From: Rostratula benghalensis
Lineage: Eukaryota; Chordata; Aves; Charadriiformes; Rostratulidae
Direction of reading: 5' to 3'
DNA: 64,000 bases
Assembly (NCBI GenBank): GCA_013399305.1
Contig: VXAI01000306.1
Coordinates: forward strand, 7,169 to 71,168
Part shown: in pieces, positions 13,390 to 64,000 of the stretch
Layout of the letters: every line of letters begins with the position of its first letter
How positions within the stretch are numbered: position 1 is the first letter of the stretch
Program-made: the position numbers and the translations under genes
Notes under the pieces: generated by a model
Databases searched by the model: none
The model's input: only the letters and a program-made list of their open reading frames with translations
Told to the model about the DNA's origin: nothing

Positions 13390-14862
13390 GCCAACCGTGC
13401 GTGCCCTTCTTTGGATCTGGAATTCCCAAAAGATTCTGTAAAATTTAAAAATCTGAAGACAAAGGTCTTTATATAAAATCAGATAAATGTTCTGCAGCTG
13501 TTTCACGACATGGTTTATGAAGACTTGGCACCAGCACATGGAGTTCAAAGTGTTCACTCAGGAGTCACAGAGGTCGTCACACCTTTAATGATTCGTAGCA
13601 GTCCCCTCGCAGCCGTTGGTTATTTACTGCATAAGCTGAAGTCTTTGCTGCCAGTGATCTTCAGTGCAATAAGGTACTTCTGCTGGACAAAATATTTTCC
13701 TTCTCATTCCAGTAGGTAGTAAGTGCCATCAATACAGCAATAGTGGAGCCAATGTCAAACGGCAGGCTGTATTTCACGGTCCGTGTTCATCGACAATGGC
13801 TAAAAAGGTAAAATTCTAGACTCGGGCTGTACATAGCAACATACCCTAGTAGTCGTATTCAAGGGAAAAAAAAAAACCAAACAAACAAAAGGAAAAACTT
13901 AATGCAAAGAAGTGCAAAAGGAAGAAACCTATAGAATTTGAACAATGACACAGTTTTCCTTCTCCAGAGGCTAAACGGTGTTAAAGAGAGAGAGTGCAAC
14001 AGTACGTTGAGCGACCACCTCTTAGAAAAACAAAAAACAGCCCAAAATGAAAGCAAACCCAGTACTAAGATTTGGTGATTATCAAACCACAAAATCATAT
14101 TGCCCTTGTTTCAAACCCACTATGTTTTCATTGCTGCTTTACTGAACAAAGATGTCTGGTTTTACACTTGACAGTGGATTTGATGCCCGTGTAAGGGCCA
14201 GGTGCTAATGCACAACCCTAAGCTCCTATTTTGGTGGATGGGTTTTTTTCATGTTCTGCTTTTTAAGTTTTACTTTTTAGACTTTTATACCACTTTGCAT
14301 GATAACCAAATGTATCACAAATCAAGTCTTGGCCATGACAGAAATTTGAAAAGAAAATTGCTCTGGAGTTTTCTACACGTTACCAGTTACGACACTAAGT
14401 ACCTGTCTCAAACTTTACATCCCACACCAGAGAAGCAGCTGGCAATTTTCTCTTTCGTTTCTGCTCTAAATTCAGGTGGAAGGTTCTTGCATTTATCTGC
14501 TGTGTTGCTTTGGCTGGACGGTAAAACATCACTACATCTATTTCAGGTGGAGGAAGGGAGAAAAATGTATCAGATAAAGTTCATTGCCAAACAAAAAAAA
14601 AAAAAGAAAGAAAAAAAAAGATAAAATGTCTTTTTTGTCTTTTTAAGCCATTCTTATACAAGCGTAAACAGGTTTTCAAACAACTAATTATAGGCCAGAT
14701 CACAACATCTTATGCTGCAGGCCAAACTAGAATGCTACAGTATCTGTGTATGTATACACAAATACATCTGTATACATTTATATATACATAAAAAAAGGAA
14801 GCACCCATCTTTTTCTTACTGCTAAATATTGAACTTCTGCTTTCACCTGGATATTAACATAG
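13390..14862 (-). other. Candidate distal FBXL4 3' UTR or flanking sequence
   Basis: There is no repeat and no credible coding frame. The part at about 13500-13860 has more CpGs and a more even base composition than the AT-rich DNA around it, as often seen in conserved 3' UTRs. Two A-rich runs (13866-13877 and 14594-14622) and a TA/CA-rich patch (14741-14790) lie within it. Whether it is transcribed cannot be told from sequence. Confidence 0.3.
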
Positions 14863-14868
14863 TTTATT
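14863..14868 (-). terminator. Candidate poly(A) signal AATAAA of FBXL4
   Basis: TTTATT on the plus strand reads AATAAA on the minus strand. It is the first canonical hexamer after the FBXL4 stop codon. No transcript data support its use here, so it is only the best-placed candidate. Confidence 0.4.
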
Positions 14869-15176
14869 GTGTGTGACACCCTGTAAAGGGACATTTAAGA
14901 AGATATTTTTCATTTCCTTCTCATTAAAGACACACATATGGCTGGCATTTAAAAACATGCAGTGCCACCAACTAACACAGAGTAAATCAATTCTTAGGTA
15001 CATATCAACTCTTTTAGAAATGCATGATAGATTTAAATGTATTTTACCCATTGGTATAGACAATGAATACTTTCCACTGTTTCATAGGGAATCTATATTC
15101 TTCTTAAAAAGAGTCAGCACAAAATGCACAGGAAACAACTCCCTCAAATGAATTCCACAGCAGCACATGTAGCGAG
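14863..15176 (-). other. FBXL4: FBXL4 3' UTR, proximal part to the first canonical poly(A) signal
   Basis: Immediately after the TGA, this stretch has no splice or coding signal. The first AATAAA on the minus strand is at 14868-14863, about 310 nt past the stop. A GU-containing stretch follows it. This would be the end of a short 3' UTR form; a longer form is possible. Confidence 0.55.
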
Positions 15177-61215
<46,039 letters not shown>

Positions 61216-61296
61216 CTAGATACGACTTAGGAAGATGCTAAAGGTCAGGAGTCCTTCATAAAGCACATTAACTGCTTGTGGTGTTTTGGAAAAGAG
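61216..61296 (-). other. FBXL4: Probable FBXL4 5' UTR segment of the start-codon exon
   Basis: Upstream of the start codon the best acceptor is ttttcttttaccag, ending at 61297, which would make this an 81-nt 5' UTR part of the first coding exon. FBXL4 genes are known to have non-coding 5' exons, so an acceptor here is expected. The segment holds a 7-codon upstream ORF (61268-61245). The boundary is an inference from the splice motif alone. Confidence 0.5.
61245..61268 (-). promoter_or_regulatory. Upstream ORF of 7 codons in the probable FBXL4 5' UTR
   Basis: An ATG at 61268-61266 and a second in-frame ATG at 61259-61257 share a TGA at 61247-61245, encoding MCFMKDS. The stop is 29 nt before the FBXL4 start codon, which has a weak context. 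If this segment is in the mature mRNA, the uORF would be expected to lower or condition initiation at the main ATG. The sequence is directly seen; the regulatory role is inferred. Confidence 0.4.
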
Positions 61297-64000
61297 CTGG
61301 TAAAAGAAAATGAATAAGCACCATGAGCAGATAAAACATCCTTAGAAAGCAAACTGCACACTTTCAAATACCATCTTAAACAAAATGCTGCCACTAAAAC
61401 ATTAATAAACTATTACATTTCATTTTAAGACACATTAATAAACTATTATATTTTATTCAGATGGAAACCACTAAGTATAATTTCCAGATTACTGCGTTTA
61501 AATAAAACAAGAAAAAAGAGAAGACTACAAAGAAAAGTTAGCCACAGCTAACCCTCTCAAGCAACAGAAAGACTAATGGCTAAATTAAATACTATTTTCA
61601 GGGATTTGCAAAGAGAAAAAAAAAATCTTGCACTGACTTATGGAAATGAAATCAAGTCTGAAACCAAATCTGTCCCTTGCAGTAAACAACTGTGGAAGAG
61701 TACACGAAGGAACAGCTAAAATTACCTGTAGTAGAGTTTAGAAATACACTAGAACTGTCTGTAAACAAAGTATTCAGGTACCTAGTCAGGCTGCAGCAGC
61801 TCAATAAAACCTAAGTTACTTCACTGCTTGCAGTTTGCAATAGGACTGCTCCCAGGACCCAAATTAGTCCACTTCACTCTAACTCAAGTATATCTAGACC
61901 ATGTTATAATCTGAAAAGCACATACACCCTTCAAAGACAGCTTGTAAAGAAAGCTGGACAGCTACTCCAACAAATCACTTCTCATTTGTTCTGGTAACTT
62001 GTGAATGGGTTTAAAAGTGTAGAGAGATTTTGGGCAGTTCATCTAAACCAAAAACTGAACCCACTGCTTCCTGTATTGGAGCTCTAGCTTGAAACAGTCT
62101 CAGAAAAATATTGTCTTTACCCTTTGAAGCTGTCCATGACAGCATTCACCAACAACAAAAGTGTCACCAGCCTCCTGAAGGATGCTCATAATTCATTAGC
62201 AACATCATCTTCCTTTAAGCCAAGCTACGAAGTCTTCCGAAGAGTCCTGGCATCAGAAGCAGAAGTCCCCATAGAAAGCATTTTACTTCTGACAAGAGAA
62301 AATATTTTCATTTATGTGACAGTTCAGTTAGACAGAAAATGTACTAGATACGCACACAAGACCACCTGAAAAATTCAACACAAAACATGCTAATAATTAA
62401 GGTTATGAATGTGTTTTACACATAGTATCAATACACAAGTAAAACAAACAAGCAGGTTTAACTATTTGAAAAAGCCAAATTAAAGGTAAGCCTCTTTACT
62501 GACATTTTCTATTTACAACAGCAAAAAAAAAAAAAAATATTTATAGGTGAATGTTGTCTTCAGGACACAGAAGGGCTGTATCGTATCCCCTACTATAAAG
62601 ATCCTCTTACATATGCTTGTCCCATATTTAGCAGCTGCTCCATACCTGTGTGATATAAACTGTTAGATTTACCAACACACGAGGAAACGTGGAACATATT
62701 CCCTGATTTCTGCTGGTAGAGCACAACACACCTGGGCCATAACACAGCACTCCAGAACTCCCATCCTCCAGCACCAGAGACCATCTCTCACAAACTGACC
62801 TTTGGATTAGCCTGTTCACGGCATTTGCTAGGAAAGGGTAAGAAGCCGTGCCCGTAACCTGTTAGAGGCCAACACCAGGAATGACTAAGCATGTCTCAAA
62901 ATAGACTAAATGTTTCTTCAACAGCCTGTGCTAGAGTTGCCCGGTTGGTTTATCATCAGTACCACAAACTGTGGTAATCACTGAACCACCAGAAATTACC
63001 CTTCTGTTGCAGAAGACACAGCAAACAACAACTAACAACAAACCACATATTTAATGCTTGCAATGGCTACAGGCGAGAGCACACTTGATGGAGTTTTTGG
63101 AAGCGTAAGCTTAAAGCGGGGGAAAATAATTAAACAGAGACAAATCAAGGTGAGTTTTGTATCCACTGTGCATGTTTCTTGGGCAAACTGCTCACACACA
63201 GATGTACAAACAGCTCTCTTTCACTAGGACGTTGCAAGAAGGCACTTGCAGTAACAGATAAGGACAGGCTGCACTATTTGACCCTCTTACTCGTGACAGC
63301 GCGAAAGTTTACTAACGAAGTGTTCACTTCTCACTTTCTTGCCTCTTCTATTATTAGCTTTTTGTTTAGTTCCTGTCCTTCACTCAGTTTCACATGTTGA
63401 CATAGCTGTCAACAACATGAATTGCTCCTGACATTCGGTGCAGAAGGGAACGCATACGACGATAGGCTGGATCCACGTCAAGCTCTCCTGGAATGCCAAA
63501 ACCCAATACTGTCACATTTCCCCCAAACATCCTGTTGAACGACGTCTTAGAAAAGGCACTGGGCAAAAAAGCAGCAAAAACTTCAATCTTTCCTCCTCAA
63601 AAAGAAAAAAAGAAAAAAAACACCCAAAAAAACCCAGTTCCAAACTGAAAATTGTTATTTTATCTTTTCAGCAATGAGCTGCTGTATGTGAAGATTACAA
63701 ATATATTCTCCTTCTGTATTTTTCCCTTAAAAAGAAAAAAAAAAAATCAATTTACAGAATCTGCCAACAGACATTAAACTTCAACAAACTTATTGCTGTC
63801 AAGCCCTGGAATCTTGTGCCGACCAGTGTATACACCAGCTTCTAACTACAAAATTTCACTGATTAACCTGGATTGTAGGCTGCTCCATGGAAATTATGGC
63901 TTTATGGAACTCAATTTAAAAAAAAAAGTCAGTCAGTTGGAGTACTTCAAGATCCAGTGCTCCCTCTCAGGTTGTCAAAGCGCAGCCCAACTACCAGCTG
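61297..64000 (-). other. Probable FBXL4 5' intron or upstream sequence
   Basis: If the acceptor at 61297 is used, this is the intron leading from a non-coding first exon. There is no CpG island or promoter-like GC rise up to the end of the window, so the FBXL4 promoter probably lies beyond 64000. A 33-nt tandem duplication is at 61399-61460 and A-rich runs are at 62522-62536 and 63600-63621. Confidence 0.5.
61399..61460. repeat. Two-copy tandem duplication, 33-nt period
   Basis: The units begin acattaataaactatta at 61399 and 61432 and diverge by a few bases. This is a simple local duplication. Confidence 0.8.

Overview
This is a vertebrate nuclear window and almost certainly a bird. The intergenic and intronic DNA carries several 3' ends of CR1 LINEs, with their typical avian tail motifs, and two avian ERVL-type LTRs. 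The remainder is AT-rich single-copy sequence with one 45-base assembly gap. Nothing here is prokaryotic: there are no operons, CRISPR arrays or ribosome binding sites.

The window contains one recognisable protein-coding gene, FBXL4, on the minus strand. All seven coding exons can be placed with consensus splice sites and matching phases: 61215-60707, 51916-51571, 43994-43750, 35899-35686, 25600-25529, 23633-23321 and 15340-15177. They total 1863 nt, which is 620 codons plus TGA, against 621 residues in human. The 72-nt fifth exon and the last exon are the ones most easily missed. FBXL4 is a mitochondrial F-box/leucine-rich-repeat substrate receptor of an SCF ubiquitin ligase. It restrains BNIP3/NIX mitophagy, and human loss of function causes mtDNA depletion syndrome 13.

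Layout: 1-460 is a GC- and CpG-rich island with a TCC tract, of unknown affiliation. 460-13400 is intergenic, with an ERVL LTR (5.2-5.9 kb) and a CR1 tail (7.7 kb). 13.4-15.2 kb is the probable FBXL4 3' UTR. 15.2-61.2 kb is the FBXL4 coding exons and six introns holding most of the repeats. 61.2-61.3 kb is a probable 5' UTR segment containing a 7-codon upstream ORF. 61.3-64 kb is probably the intron upstream of it; the gene's promoter is not visible and probably lies beyond the window.

I found no new multi-gene system. The most checkable observations concern FBXL4 expression: overlapping donors 5 nt apart at coding exon 1, a small frame-preserving exon 5 followed by a UG repeat, an upstream ORF before a weak start context, and two related CR1 copies flanking exons 4 and 5.
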